From NCBI GenBank assembly GCA_038748065.1, contig JBCDJG010000021.1, forward strand, positions 17,013 through 81,012: 64,000 nt of DNA, in the 5' to 3' direction. This stretch comes from JBCDJG01 sp038748065. GTDB lineage: Bacteria; Pseudomonadota; Gammaproteobacteria; Pseudomonadales; Halieaceae. The position numbers and the translations under genes are program-made. Positions 16,738-24,568 of the stretch are shown here, one piece after another (position 1 is the stretch's first letter; each line of letters opens with the position of its first letter). Below the pieces are notes generated by a model. That model was not told the DNA's origin, ran no database searches, and was given only the letters and a program-made list of their open reading frames with translations.

Positions 16738-18126
16738 ATGACCAGCCGGCAGCGTAAACTGAATCGCAACAGCCTGGGGCGCAGCCTCAGCGTATCCCTT
16801 GCGGGCATCCGCGCAGGCGGTGCCCTGGCTATCGATGGTGCTCTGCAGCGCCTGCGCGGCGCAGACGACGTCGCCAATGACAGTCCCTTTGCCAAGCGGG
16901 AAGCCAGGCGCTTCGTGGCGGAGCTGGGCCGTTTGAAGGGCACCTACGTAAAGATAGGCCAGATGTTTGCCCTGATGGGCGAGCATTTCCTGCCGCCGGT
17001 CCTGACTGAGGCCCTGCACGATCTGCATGCGAATACCGAACCCCTACCCTGGGACAGCGTGGAGCCGCTGCTCATCGAAGCGCTTGGTGGGCGTCTGAGC
17101 GAGCTCGACATCGAGCGCGAGGCCTTCGCCGCGGCCTCTCTGTCTCAAGTGCACAGGGCGACAATCCGCGCGAGCGGCGAAGAAATTTGCCTGAAAGTGC
17201 AGTACCCCGGACTGCCTGACGTTATCGACACCGATTTCGATGCGGTAGTGCGTATGCTGCTGGTCGCCCGTTGGGTGCAGGCGGGTCGCGACCTTGATGC
17301 TTGGCTAGAGGATATGCGGGAGGCCTTGCACCTCGAGATCGACTACCGTCGCGAGGCCACCATGGGTGACCAGATGTCAGAGCAGCTCGCCGCTTACAGC
17401 TCGGAGCTGGCATCGCAGGGCCTGCACTTCGCCGTGCCAAAGCGCTACCCGCGCTACTGCAGCGATACGGTACTCGCACTCGAATACATGTCGGGTCACA
17501 CCGTGACTCAGGCAGAGGTTGCCAACCTGCCGCAGGAGCGCCGTGACCAGCTTGGTCGCGCCATGCTGGAGCTCTTTTTCTACGAGCTGTACCAATGGGG
17601 CCTGCTCCAGACTGACCCCAATTTTGGTAACTATCTGGTGCGTTCAAGCCAGGAGCGGGATGAGATTGTGCTGTTGGATTTCGGCTCAACACTGGCCCCG
17701 GGCCGAGATTTTCTGGGCCACCTGGGCGCCGTTATCGCAGCTGGACAGGCTCGGGATAAGGAAGCTATGGCCGACGGTTTGGTCGGACTCGGTTGCTTGC
17801 AGACGGATGCGCCGGCTGAGGCCCGTGAGCTGTTCGCCGATTTTTGCCTGCACCTTCTGGAGCCCTTGAGGATACCGCGAGATTTGCCACGCGAGTACCT
17901 GAATGGAGACGGTGAGTATCGTTGGGCGCGCTCGGCGCTGATGCGACGAGCGGGCAAGCAGGCTGCGCTATCGGCAAGCAGCCGACACTTCACCACGCCA
18001 TCGCGTGAGTTCGCGATGATCGCCAGGAAACTGAGTGGCGTATTCACTTTTATTGCCGTGCTCGGCGCTGAATTTAATGCCCACGGTATTGCCAAGCGAC
18101 ATATCGATCGCTGGATGGAGGACTGA
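16738..18126 (+). CDS. ABC1/UbiB/ADCK-family atypical kinase, copy 1
   Basis: 462 residues. ABC1 hallmarks: TYVKIGQMFALMGE (KxGQ motif), AAASLSQVHRATI (the A-rich loop replacing the normal P-loop), LKVQYPG (nucleotide-binding Lys), QTDPNFGNYLV (catalytic loop) and LLDFGSTLAPG (DFG metal-binding). The family includes UbiB and Coq8, ATPases supporting ubiquinone or lipid metabolism at membranes. The last-position stop is followed at once by a second ABC1 gene. The start lacks a recognisable ribosome-binding site and is preceded by a palindrome. Confidence 0.92.
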   Translation: MTSRQRKLNRNSLGRSLSVSLAGIRAGGALAIDGALQRLRGADDVANDSPFAKREARRFVAELGRLKGTYVKIGQMFALMGEHFLPPVLTEALHDLHANTEPLPWDSVEPLLIEALGGRLSELDIEREAFAAASLSQVHRATIRASGEEICLKVQYPGLPDVIDTDFDAVVRMLLVARWVQAGRDLDAWLEDMREALHLEIDYRREATMGDQMSEQLAAYSSELASQGLHFAVPKRYPRYCSDTVLALEYMSGHTVTQAEVANLPQERRDQLGRAMLELFFYELYQWGLLQTDPNFGNYLVRSSQERDEIVLLDFGSTLAPGRDFLGHLGAVIAAGQARDKEAMADGLVGLGCLQTDAPAEARELFADFCLHLLEPLRIPRDLPREYLNGDGEYRWARSALMRRAGKQAALSASSRHFTTPSREFAMIARKLSGVFTFIAVLGAEFNAHGIAKRHIDRWMED

Positions 18127-19521
18127 ATGGCGAGCAAGAAACCGGAAGCAGGGTTCAGCGCCAGGTCCAGTTCGCGGCCCGGCGTTAAGTCCAATGCAGG
18201 GTCCCGGACAGAGTCCAGTGCTGAGTCCAGTGCAGTCCCCACAGGCCGAGTGGGCCGCTTCGCCCGCGTGGCAAAGATGGCGGGCGGTGTTGCGGGCGGC
18301 ATGCTTGCCGAGGGCACGCGGCAGCTTCGTGCAGGTAACCGTCCGCGCGCGCGAGACCTGCTGTTAACGCCTGGTAACGCCAAACGGGTTGCAGACCAGC
18401 TGGCGGATATGCGTGGTGCGGCCATGAAAATGGGCCAGATCCTGTCGATGGATACGGGCGATTTCCTGCCGCGCGAACTGGCGGATATTCTCTCGCGCCT
18501 GCGCTCGGATGCGCGCTCCATGCCGCATAATCAGCTGGAAACAGCCATGCTGGATGCCTATGGAGACGACTGGAAATCCCTGTTTTATAACTTCGATTAC
18601 AAACCCCTGGCGGCGGCCTCAATCGGACAGGTACACCGGACCATTTCCCCCGACGGCCGCGATATTGTGTTGAAGATACAGTATCCAGGCGTCGCCAATA
18701 GTATCGAACCGGACGTGGATAACATCGCAACCGTACTGAAGCTTTCGGGTTTGCTACCGCCCACGGTCGATATTCAGCCGCTGCTGAACGACGCCAAGAA
18801 ACAGCTGAGAGACGAAGTCGACTACTTAAAGGAAGCGGAGTTTCTCGAGGCGTTTAATGAACTGCTGGGTGAAGATGAGCGTTTCTTGCTGCCGCAAGTA
18901 TTGCCTGAGCTGACCCGCAAGAACGTGCTGGCTATGACCTATGTCGCGGGCAGGCCGATTGAAAGCCTCGCCGAAGAGTCGCAGGAAGAAATCGATCGCG
19001 TTATGACAGCGTTGATCGACCTGATGCTCTCAGAGTTGTTCGAGTTGCGCATGGTGCAGACTGATCCGAATTTTGCGAACTATCAATACCGCAACACGGA
19101 CGGCAAGATCGTGCTGCTCGATTTCGGTGCTACGCGCCGCTTCAAAGCGACCTTCGTTCGCAACTATCGCAAGCTGGCGGGAGCGGCCATGGCCGGTGAT
19201 GCCGAGGGCGTGGTCGCCGCTGCAGAGAAAGTGGGTTACGCCATGGGTGACGAAAACTCAGAGTATCGAGCCATCGTGCTGGAGTTGTTCCTGTTGGCCC
19301 TGGAGCCCCTGAAAGTCGACGAGGCCTATGACTTCGGTGACTCCCCGATCGCCCCTGACATGCAGGAGCTGGGTCAGCGCGTCACCGAGTTTAAAGACTT
19401 CTGGCAGGCCCCGCCGACTGATGCTGTGTACTTCCACCGCAAACTGGGCGGCATGTTTATGCTGGCCGCGCGCCTGGGCGCGCGCGTGAATGTGCACCGC
19501 CTGATCAGTCGCTGGGTTTAG
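18127..19521 (+). CDS. ABC1/UbiB/ADCK-family atypical kinase, copy 2
   Basis: 464 residues. Its ATG follows the stop of copy 1 without a gap. The first 45 residues are a Ser/Arg/Lys-rich, low-complexity tail (including ESSAESSA from a tandem 12-bp repeat), absent from copy 1. Then the ABC1 core: MRGAAMKMGQILSMD, AAASIGQVHRTI, LKIQYPG, QTDPNFANYQ, LLDFGATRRF. Closest in type to the AarF-like proteins often found next to WS/DGAT-type lipid genes (inference). Convergent with a WS/DGAT gene, overlapping by four bases. Confidence 0.92.
   Translation: MASKKPEAGFSARSSSRPGVKSNAGSRTESSAESSAVPTGRVGRFARVAKMAGGVAGGMLAEGTRQLRAGNRPRARDLLLTPGNAKRVADQLADMRGAAMKMGQILSMDTGDFLPRELADILSRLRSDARSMPHNQLETAMLDAYGDDWKSLFYNFDYKPLAAASIGQVHRTISPDGRDIVLKIQYPGVANSIEPDVDNIATVLKLSGLLPPTVDIQPLLNDAKKQLRDEVDYLKEAEFLEAFNELLGEDERFLLPQVLPELTRKNVLAMTYVAGRPIESLAEESQEEIDRVMTALIDLMLSELFELRMVQTDPNFANYQYRNTDGKIVLLDFGATRRFKATFVRNYRKLAGAAMAGDAEGVVAAAEKVGYAMGDENSEYRAIVLELFLLALEPLKVDEAYDFGDSPIAPDMQELGQRVTEFKDFWQAPPTDAVYFHRKLGGMFMLAARLGARVNVHRLISRWV
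18211..18234. repeat. tandem 12-bp repeat in ABC1 copy 2 N-terminus
   Basis: Two units GAGTCCAGTGCT/A in tandem, encoding ESSA twice within the low-complexity N-terminal tail. Related GTCC-containing fragments flank it, suggesting local slippage expansion. Confidence 0.7.
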
Positions 19522-20987
19522 CCGCTGGCTGTCCTACGCTTGCGCTTGGCCTTGGCGCGCGGTTTTTTTGCATCCAATGCGGCGGAACGAATCTCGTCGA
19601 ATGATTCCTGCAGGCACTCGGCGTAGAAGGCCGGATCGGGCATCTGGTCTCGGCATGCTGTAAAGCTCAGGGTAATAGAGCCCTTTTTGTTTTGCACCGC
19701 GGAATACACCACGTGGAACAGGCCGCAGCCCGGCATCAGTGGCCCGAGGCTGAAAGAGTTGATCAACTCGGCACCGCAGAGGTAGAGCTGGAACGGCGCG
19801 CCCGGCACATTACTCACCACCGTGTTCATAGTGGGATTGGCCTCTGTGAGCCCTGTCGATGATGCTGCCCGAATGGCCAGCGAGATCACGTTGCCCGGCA
19901 TGACGTCGGTCAGGTCGAGCACGATGCGTGGCCCAAGCGCCTCGGCATATGCCTTCGCCGAGACGGATTCTTCATGTATCGCCGCGAGGCGATCCAGAGG
20001 GTCCGCGATATCGGTTCGCAGGCCAACATTCATGAAGCCCACCATATTACCGCCGGCCATGCGCTCCTCCGGCGAGCGAACGTCGATGGGGCAGCCTGTC
20101 ACAAGCTGCCCGTCGGGCAACTCGCCTTTGCTATCGAGGTATCTGCGCAGGCCGCCAGCAACAATGCTCAACATTGTGTCGTTGATCGTGGCGCCCGGTT
20201 GGGTGTTCTTTATCGCGCGTACCACTTCGAAATCGAAGTTTCGCCCTTCGACGACCCGGTGGCGGGATATCTTGCCCTGGAAGCGCGTTTTCTGGCGCTC
20301 TTCCAGCTCGTAGAAGTCCTGGGCCCTGCGACCTTCACGTATACGTTTGACGGCCGGTATAGCCTCCCTGAACATATCGACGACTTCGCCAGGTTTTTTC
20401 CAGGCGTCAATGTAGGCCTTGGCCAGCATGCGGGGAGTGGATACGCGCTCCACGATCCAGGGTGGTGCTTTGCCGGGGTCGCGCATTTCAGGCGTCAGGT
20501 CATGCATGATGTTCATGAACTGCGCACCCGTAGCGCCGTCCATGGCGCAGTGATGTACCTTCAAAAGCAGCGCGAAGCAGTTTGGCGGCAATCCCTCAAC
20601 GTTGTTCAGTCCTTCGATAATGTACATTTCCCAGAGTGGTTTATCCCGGCGCAAGGGTTGTGAATGGAGGCGTGCGGCCAGAATGCAAAGCTGGCGCCAG
20701 TCTCCGGGCTTGGGCAGGGCGATATGCCTGACGTGGTATTCGAGGTCGAAATCAGGATCTTCCACCCAGTAGGGTCGGCCAAGGTTCATCGGCACGAACT
20801 GCAGCTTGCGGCGAAAAATAGGGGACTCGTGCAAGCGACTGTCCAGCATGGAAAGTATTTGCTTGAAACGGACCTTGCCGCTTTCGGCGCTTGACTGGTC
20901 GTAGATACTGACGCCGCCGATGTGCATCGGCATGCCATCTAACTCAGCATGCAGGAATAGTGCGTCCTGGCCAGAAAGCTGCTCCAT
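19518..20987 (-). CDS. wax ester synthase/diacylglycerol O-acyltransferase (WS/DGAT)
   Basis: 489 residues, normal for the bifunctional WS/DGAT family. Condensation-type active site KVHHCAMDGATG (HHxxxDG at 145-151). N-terminal LSGQDALFLHAELDGMPMHI, the PLWEMYIIEGL stretch, and C-terminal TVVSNVPGAPFQLYLCGA (the conserved NVPGP-like motif) are family marks. The C-tail is Lys/Arg-rich. Makes wax esters or triacylglycerol from acyl-CoA for storage, at the inner membrane. It converges on the two ABC1 genes and overlaps the second by four bases. Confidence 0.94.
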   Translation of the reverse strand: MEQLSGQDALFLHAELDGMPMHIGGVSIYDQSSAESGKVRFKQILSMLDSRLHESPIFRRKLQFVPMNLGRPYWVEDPDFDLEYHVRHIALPKPGDWRQLCILAARLHSQPLRRDKPLWEMYIIEGLNNVEGLPPNCFALLLKVHHCAMDGATGAQFMNIMHDLTPEMRDPGKAPPWIVERVSTPRMLAKAYIDAWKKPGEVVDMFREAIPAVKRIREGRRAQDFYELEERQKTRFQGKISRHRVVEGRNFDFEVVRAIKNTQPGATINDTMLSIVAGGLRRYLDSKGELPDGQLVTGCPIDVRSPEERMAGGNMVGFMNVGLRTDIADPLDRLAAIHEESVSAKAYAEALGPRIVLDLTDVMPGNVISLAIRAASSTGLTEANPTMNTVVSNVPGAPFQLYLCGAELINSFSLGPLMPGCGLFHVVYSAVQNKKGSITLSFTACRDQMPDPAFYAECLQESFDEIRSAALDAKKPRAKAKRKRRTASG

Positions 20988-21024
20988 CGCGAAACCCCCT
21001 AATGTGCTCTTATCGAGCTAAGTG

Positions 21025-21041
21025 TAGCCTATGACAGGCTA
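21025..21041. promoter_or_regulatory. inverted repeat upstream of WS/DGAT gene
   Basis: TAGCCT-ATGAC-AGGCTA, perfect 6-bp arms, 38 bases upstream of the WS/DGAT start. Position fits an operator; it could also be a weak hairpin beyond the MFS gene. Low information content. Confidence 0.3.
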
Positions 21042-21099
21042 GCGGGAGGAAAAGCGGCAGCGCCAATCATGACGCTGCTGGGAGTAGCTGAGTTGGCAG

Positions 21100-22371
21100 C
21101 TATATGCTGCCAACGAGGGACTCGCCAGCTGCCCGTTCTCTGCGAATCCGTATGGTCAGCGGGATCAGTACCAGAACGATCAACGGCGCAAAGATCACCA
21201 GCAGTCCCACAAGGGTGCTGCCCATGCCATAGCGATCCAGTGCCCAGCCCAGTAGTGGCCCAGTCACAATGAAGATTCCGCGAATGGCGAGGCTGACCAC
21301 GGAGTTAACTGTCGCACGAAAATCACCCGGCACCCGGCGGTTGAGCGCGTTGTAAAACACGGTCATGCTCAGACCTCGGGAAACCTGAATAAGCAGCGCA
21401 ATCAGCGCGCCCATCCAGCCGCCTAGCAGGATCATGCCTGCCAGCCCAAGCATGGGCAGCACTGCGATCAACAGCAACAGTCGCTGTGCGCCTATGCGTT
21501 GCTCGAGTGCGCCGGCGTAACGCGCCGACAGGCTGACCGTTAGGGCAAACAGCGCCCAGATGTAGCCAAAGCCTTCGAGCGGAATGCCTTGAAGCTCCCA
21601 GAACTTCTGGTAACTCCAGAACACGTGCAGCGCCAACAGGCCGAAAACGATTATTGCCAGGGCCGTCCACAGCACAACGGGCTTACCAAACAGCAGCAGT
21701 TCGACGATCCGCCGTGCATTGTCGCTGTGCCCCGCGGTGCTGCGCTGGCGTGGCGGTTCAACCAGGGTTAGCCCAAGCAGCAGGGGGGCAAAGCCCGTGA
21801 CCGCCTGTACCCAGATGATCCAGTCCATTGACCACAGCAGCAGCAGGCTCGCAACGACACCGGCAGCGCCCGAGGCCGCTGCCTCGATGGCGATCAGACG
21901 GCTTAGCGACTTGCTCGGTCCGGCGGTGGGTTCACCCCGATTGGCGAGGTGTAGCTCTGTGTCGTAGAGCATGGCCAGGTCGGCTCCCGATAACAGGCTG
22001 AAGCCAACGCCCAGCAGCATCTCGTAGACGATGAACTCGGCAAATGTATCCGCCCACAGCAGGGAGAAGAAGCCAACACTGTTGATGGCTGCACCCAGCA
22101 GAACACAGTTCCGCCGCCCCCAGAGATCTGCGAGATAGCCCGAGGGCACTTCGAACAGGGCAATCGTCAGCGCGAATATGGCCTGCGTCTGCAGGACCTG
22201 GCTCATGGACAGGCCATAGCCCTGCAACAGCGGCACGAAAACGGGGACCACAATGAGAAAGCTGTGGAAAAAGCCCATCACGTAGATGGTGCGAATGTTC
22301 TGCTGCAATGACCTGTTCATAACGCTCATCTCTGTCAAAGACAGCCTGTCGAGCGCCTGGCGCGGGGTCAT
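21100..22371 (-). CDS. MFS transporter
   Basis: Up to 423 residues with twelve predicted transmembrane helices. Typical MFS loop FEVPSGYLADLWGRRN between helices 2 and 3, and a basic C-terminus. Substrate unknown; the length and short loops fit drug/metabolite efflux members. The start is uncertain: ATGs at 22371, 22329 and 22320 are in frame and none has a strong Shine-Dalgarno. A strong intrinsic terminator ends only 18 bases upstream of the 22371 codon and is itself preceded by a 36-codon ORF in the same direction, an arrangement suggestive of attenuation. Confidence 0.9.
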   Translation of the reverse strand: MTPRQALDRLSLTEMSVMNRSLQQNIRTIYVMGFFHSFLIVVPVFVPLLQGYGLSMSQVLQTQAIFALTIALFEVPSGYLADLWGRRNCVLLGAAINSVGFFSLLWADTFAEFIVYEMLLGVGFSLLSGADLAMLYDTELHLANRGEPTAGPSKSLSRLIAIEAAASGAAGVVASLLLLWSMDWIIWVQAVTGFAPLLLGLTLVEPPRQRSTAGHSDNARRIVELLLFGKPVVLWTALAIIVFGLLALHVFWSYQKFWELQGIPLEGFGYIWALFALTVSLSARYAGALEQRIGAQRLLLLIAVLPMLGLAGMILLGGWMGALIALLIQVSRGLSMTVFYNALNRRVPGDFRATVNSVVSLAIRGIFIVTGPLLGWALDRYGMGSTLVGLLVIFAPLIVLVLIPLTIRIRRERAAGESLVGSI

Positions 22372-22388
22372 TTTTCAGAAGGGGAACG

Positions 22389-22427
22389 AAAAAGGCCTCC
22401 GGAACCAGGTTCTCGGAGGCCTTTTTT
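22389..22427 (-). terminator. strong bidirectional intrinsic terminator / candidate attenuator
   Basis: Thirteen-base perfect arms (AAAAAGGCCTCCG / CGGAGGCCTTTTT) enclose an inner GAACC/GGTTC stem, giving an almost continuous hairpin with T-runs on both strands. On the minus strand it lies 20 bases after the stop of a 36-codon ORF and directly before the MFS gene. Confidence 0.88.
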
Positions 22428-22446
22428 CTAATCTAACAGGATCTCC

Positions 22447-22557
22447 TCAAACCACCTCGCCATCGATATGGCGCACCGAACACAGGCGTACCGGCGTCGC
22501 GGTCATATCGCCGCTGCGCTTATACGCTGTCCATTGTTCGGTGAATCGGCTGGTCAT
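22447..22557 (-). CDS. 36-residue small ORF, possible leader peptide
   Basis: MTSRFTEQWTAYKRSGDM followed by TATPVRLCSVRHIDGEVV. The ATG at 22557 has GGAGAG four bases upstream. A possible promoter is TTGCCA-17-CACTAT around 22570-22610. The stop is followed within 20 bases by a strong terminator, and then by the MFS gene in the same direction. Either a genuine small protein or the leader of an attenuator. No run of one amino acid that would suggest amino-acid attenuation. The heptamer GAGAACC occurs both at its ribosome-binding site and in the terminator arm. Confidence 0.55.
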   Translation of the reverse strand: MTSRFTEQWTAYKRSGDMTATPVRLCSVRHIDGEVV

Positions 22558-22722
22558 GGTTCTCTCCGTGTCAGAGTGCATATAGTGCCTTTCGGTGAGG
22601 CGTCTGGCAATGCGACGTGTCCGACGCTGTGAAATAATCACGGTGAAATCGGGACTGCCTTTGGCTCGAGGCCCAGGGAATGTTGCTAACCTTGTAGATC
22701 AGAGAACAACGGAGAGAGAGTG

Positions 22723-23094
22723 ATGGTAGTAAGAATAATAGCGGGTATTGCACTGGCCTTGGGTACAGCCTACGCCGGAGCGGATAGCCTGACAGCGGCA
22801 GCCGACGATTTGTGTGAGCACGTCAAGTCCTGCGCGATGGCGCAAATGGCGGCGGAGGAGGACCTCACACCTGAGATGCGCCAGATGGTCGAGCCTGTTA
22901 TTCAGAATATGTGCAGCAGCATGCGCGGCCAAATTCAGGATGTCGGGTCCGGCCATCCGCTCTATGGCCCCTCTGTTGCCTGTATGCGCAGCATGTCCAG
23001 CATCAGCTGTGACAAGATGATGGAAGGCGACGGCATGTATACCGACGAATGCAAGGAATACGAAGCGCGCGTGAAGGCGATGGCCGGCGAATAA
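22723..23094 (+). CDS. secreted cysteine-containing protein of unknown function
   Basis: 123 residues from ATG 22723 with GGAGAG upstream. Signal peptide VVRIIAGIALALGTAYAGA, then an acidic helical mature part with about six cysteines (LCEHVKSCAMA, NMCSSM, VACMRSM, ISCDKMM, DECKEY) likely forming periplasmic disulfides. Methionine-rich (MCSSMRG, MRSM, DKMMEGDGM). No family recognised. Divergent from the 36-codon ORF. Confidence 0.75.
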   Translation: MVVRIIAGIALALGTAYAGADSLTAAADDLCEHVKSCAMAQMAAEEDLTPEMRQMVEPVIQNMCSSMRGQIQDVGSGHPLYGPSVACMRSMSSISCDKMMEGDGMYTDECKEYEARVKAMAGE

Positions 23095-23133
23095 TCGTCA
23101 AAGGCCATCGCTACTATTTGTCGCTGATCACCG

Positions 23134-23661
23134 CTACAGGTACTGTCGAAGAACGAGGGTATCGCCGCGCTGGCTGAATTCTATGTGCTTCAAAAAACTC
23201 ATACCCAGCAGGATGGCTTCCATGTTCAGTCCCGCGGCGATGCCGGCCTCAACATTGTCTAAACGAATATCGCCAATACTGACCTCGGATAACACGGTCG
23301 CATAGCTCGTAGACAGACCGTTGGCCGTTTGTGTGCGATAGGCGCGGCCGCGCTGTAGCCCGAGTTTTTGCGCGACAGGCGCCGGAATAGCGACACCGGT
23401 GGCTCCCGTATCCAGCAAAAAGGTGACTTTTTCACCGTTTATGCGCCCCGTAGTCACATAGTGCCCCTGGCGATTTCGCTGCAGGGTCACCTCCCGAACA
23501 CCGTCATCTGAGCGCGTTTCCGGCGAATGGTTGGGATTAAACTGCTTCTCCAACAGGTCACCAAAAAGAAACATGCCGAGAACCAGAAACACCACCCAGG
23601 CGAGAGCCTGCATGCCGGCTCCTATGCGCTTCTGTTCCTTGATTCCCTGATGTTCGTCCAT
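23134..23661 (-). CDS. membrane-anchored retropepsin-like aspartic protease (TIGR02281-type)
   Basis: 175 residues. Short cytoplasmic N-terminus, one transmembrane segment (LAWVVFLVLGMFLFG, residues 20-34), a linker, then a periplasmic retropepsin-like domain with the catalytic DTG at 84-86 in FLLDTGATGVAIP and a C-terminal ILLGMSFLKHIEF. This is the layout of the single-DTG family that dimerises to form the active site. Convergent with the secreted protein gene. Confidence 0.9.
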   Translation of the reverse strand: MDEHQGIKEQKRIGAGMQALAWVVFLVLGMFLFGDLLEKQFNPNHSPETRSDDGVREVTLQRNRQGHYVTTGRINGEKVTFLLDTGATGVAIPAPVAQKLGLQRGRAYRTQTANGLSTSYATVLSEVSIGDIRLDNVEAGIAAGLNMEAILLGMSFLKHIEFSQRGDTLVLRQYL

Positions 23662-23772
23662 AGTGTCGTTTTAAAGTGATCCCGATCACAGTTTGACCAC
23701 CAAACATGGTGTTTGCTCCCGCCTGGCTCTAGATTCAAGGGCAGGCGGACTGTTCAACATAATAACGAGAAA

Positions 23773-24474
23773 ATGAAATCGCAACGCGTTTTGACAGCAT
23801 TGGGCTTAATTGCCCTACTGTCGTCCAGCTTGCCGGCGCAGGCTCAGGACCCGATGGAGATTGCAGCCAAAGGCATGCATGACCTTTGGCTTTTCCTGCT
23901 GGGTGATGAGCGCATAAATCGGGTGGTGTTTGAATCGCTGTCGGCAGAGTATGCGGTGGCTGACGTTGAGCGCGTACAGCCTGCCGATCAGGCGCTGCGC
24001 TTCCGAGAGCTGTCGCAGCGCATCACGACTGCCCAGTTAGAGCACGCACCGCCCTGGTTCCGCGAAGGGCTCGCTGAGTACTACGCCCTGCTGGAAGTGC
24101 GTGGCCCAGTCAGCCTGGTCAAAGCGAACGGGCAGTACATGGAGGTTTTGAGCAAGGCCCGGCCACCCTCGCTGGACGACCTGTTCAGCCTCGACGACAG
24201 CGCATGGCACGAGGGTGGCGATCCGCCCTACAGCATGCAGGCCTGGTCACTGATTTACTTTCTGTTGCAGTCCCGCCATGGACGTTATGCACTGCAAGAT
24301 ATGGTTCGTTGGGCCGAAGACAATCCTGAGAACGGTAACGCGATGATCGTGGCTCTCGATCGCGCATACCCTGGTGGTTTGGTGAAGCTGGAGCGGGACT
24401 GGCACGAATGGATGGTCGCCGCGCCCCTGAACGTCGCTCGCCTGAGCCGCCCCTGGGCGAAACCCCTGCTCTGA
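23773..24474 (+). CDS. secreted DUF1570/gluzincin-like protein with degenerate zinc site
   Basis: 233 residues from ATG 23773 (MKSQ), with signal peptide RVLTALGLIALLSSSLPAQA. It contains PPWFREGLAEYYALLEV (94-110), the conserved third-ligand segment of DUF1570/M61-like peptidases. About 20 residues upstream, where HExxH belongs, the sequence reads RELSQ (78-82): the glutamate is kept but both histidines are lost. Followed by YSMQAWSLIYFLLQS, also typical of the family. I infer a non-catalytic periplasmic protein. The family call rests on these two segments only. Confidence 0.66.
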   Translation: MKSQRVLTALGLIALLSSSLPAQAQDPMEIAAKGMHDLWLFLLGDERINRVVFESLSAEYAVADVERVQPADQALRFRELSQRITTAQLEHAPPWFREGLAEYYALLEVRGPVSLVKANGQYMEVLSKARPPSLDDLFSLDDSAWHEGGDPPYSMQAWSLIYFLLQSRHGRYALQDMVRWAEDNPENGNAMIVALDRAYPGGLVKLERDWHEWMVAAPLNVARLSRPWAKPLL

Positions 24475-24568
24475 GCCGATAGCACTCTCTTTGACGTTGC
24501 ATGCTTTGATGACACCTGCAAAGCAGCGATAATGGGCACGCCTTAATTGGATAGCCAACGGCGGCGGC

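Noticed and set aside
18181..18240. Frameshift or insertion in the start of the second ABC1 gene
   Set aside because: The odd Ser-rich tail is in frame and begins at an ATG touching the previous stop; it is a low-complexity extension, not a break.
22389..22427. Riboswitch aptamer upstream of the MFS gene
   Set aside because: The hairpin is simple and no known aptamer pattern is visible upstream; a leader-ORF attenuator or plain terminator explains it better.
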